A stretch of 64,000 nt of DNA from Bacillus xiapuensis (GTDB lineage: Bacteria > Bacillota > Bacilli > Bacillales > Domibacillaceae), in assembly GCF_002797355.1 (NCBI RefSeq), contig NZ_KZ454939.1, positions 85,233-149,232 on the forward strand, given 5' to 3'. Of the stretch, positions 63,892 through 64,000 are shown one piece after another; position 1 is the first letter of the stretch; each line of letters starts with the position of its first letter. The notes below the pieces were generated by a model. That model ran no database searches and was not told where the DNA came from. It saw nothing but the letters and a program-made list of their open reading frames with translations. The position numbers and the translations under genes are program-made.

Positions 63892-64000
63892 ACTTTTTCG
63901 CCAGACAGTTTAAACAAATTGTGATCGCGATTTTGGCGATCACAGCCATACTTGTAGTCGCTTTTATGAGCACCTTTCCGCAATCGAATTGGGAAGTGTA
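63888..64000 (+). CDS. liaS: LiaS sensor histidine kinase, N-terminal part
   Basis: GTG 63888 overlaps the liaF stop; GGAGG lies upstream. The visible 37 codons (MNFFARQFKQIVIAILAI...) hold a basic start and a first membrane helix, as in LiaS. The rest, including the kinase domain, lies beyond the right edge. Identity rests mainly on gene order after liaF. Confidence 0.85.
   Translation, partial: MNFFARQFKQIVIAILAITAILVVAFMSTFPQSNWEV

Overview
The window looks like a chromosomal segment of a Gram-positive, spore-former-type Bacillaceae (Bacillus sensu lato). Gene content and order match that group: CsoR-CopZ-CopA, a YvfRSTU-type ABC/two-component operon, Mn-dependent pyrophosphatase, and LiaI-LiaH-LiaF-LiaS at the right edge. 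Ribosome binding sites are strong AGGAGG types, TTG and GTG starts are common, and U-tailed hairpin terminators follow most units. The left edge is the 3' end of a 5S rRNA, so an rRNA operon ends here.

Layout. 0-7 kb: 5S end, copper efflux operon, a zinc metallopeptidase, Hsp20 and a DhaS-type aldehyde dehydrogenase. 7-17 kb: a small XRE/membrane-protein pair, an orphan short flagellin with a SigD-like promoter, a DHA2 drug exporter behind an attenuator-like leader, and several conserved Bacillus proteins (YcdB-like, MOSC, YtxH, AIM24/TIGR00266). 17.6-20.7 kb: an AT-rich patch in which an IS200/IS605 element (tnpA+tnpB) has split a secreted-protein gene; the halves rejoin exactly in frame. 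21-30 kb: RlmI-like methyltransferase, the yvfRSTU-like operon, a lipoprotein pair and CapA. 30-38 kb: a NUDIX gene behind a ykkC-class riboswitch, then a histidine kinase/NtrC-type regulator pair next to a TAXI-TRAP transporter that carries a clear sigma-54 promoter. 38-45.5 kb: DUF4064, UDG, MFS, PAP2, a membrane protein with a Cys/Ser/Gly tail, PpaC and DtpT.

45.7-61.2 kb reads as one catabolic neighbourhood for diamines and glutarate: a GntR/FCD repressor with L-2-hydroxyglutarate oxidase (LhgO) and DUF3870; glutarate hydroxylase GlaH under its own promoter with a cre site and a long structured leader ending in a terminator; a PAS-containing sigma-54 activator next to a sigma-54 promoter driving an aldehyde dehydrogenase and putrescine aminotransferase (PatA); and, beyond a TetR-controlled SMR pair, a cupin-XRE regulator with PotABCD uptake genes. 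Together these could import putrescine or cadaverine and, with GabT/GabD-type steps not seen here, feed carbon through 5-aminovalerate and glutarate to 2-oxoglutarate. 61.3-64 kb: the Lia cell-envelope stress operon with a truncated LiaI paralogue in front.

A family of intergenic repeats of about 100-215 bp (five clear copies and three fragments, both orientations) is scattered across the window. The most interesting non-coding signals are the glaH leader, the riboswitch before the NUDIX gene, the short leader ORFs before the DHA2 exporter, and this repeat family. All assignments come from reading the sequence; no database search was run.
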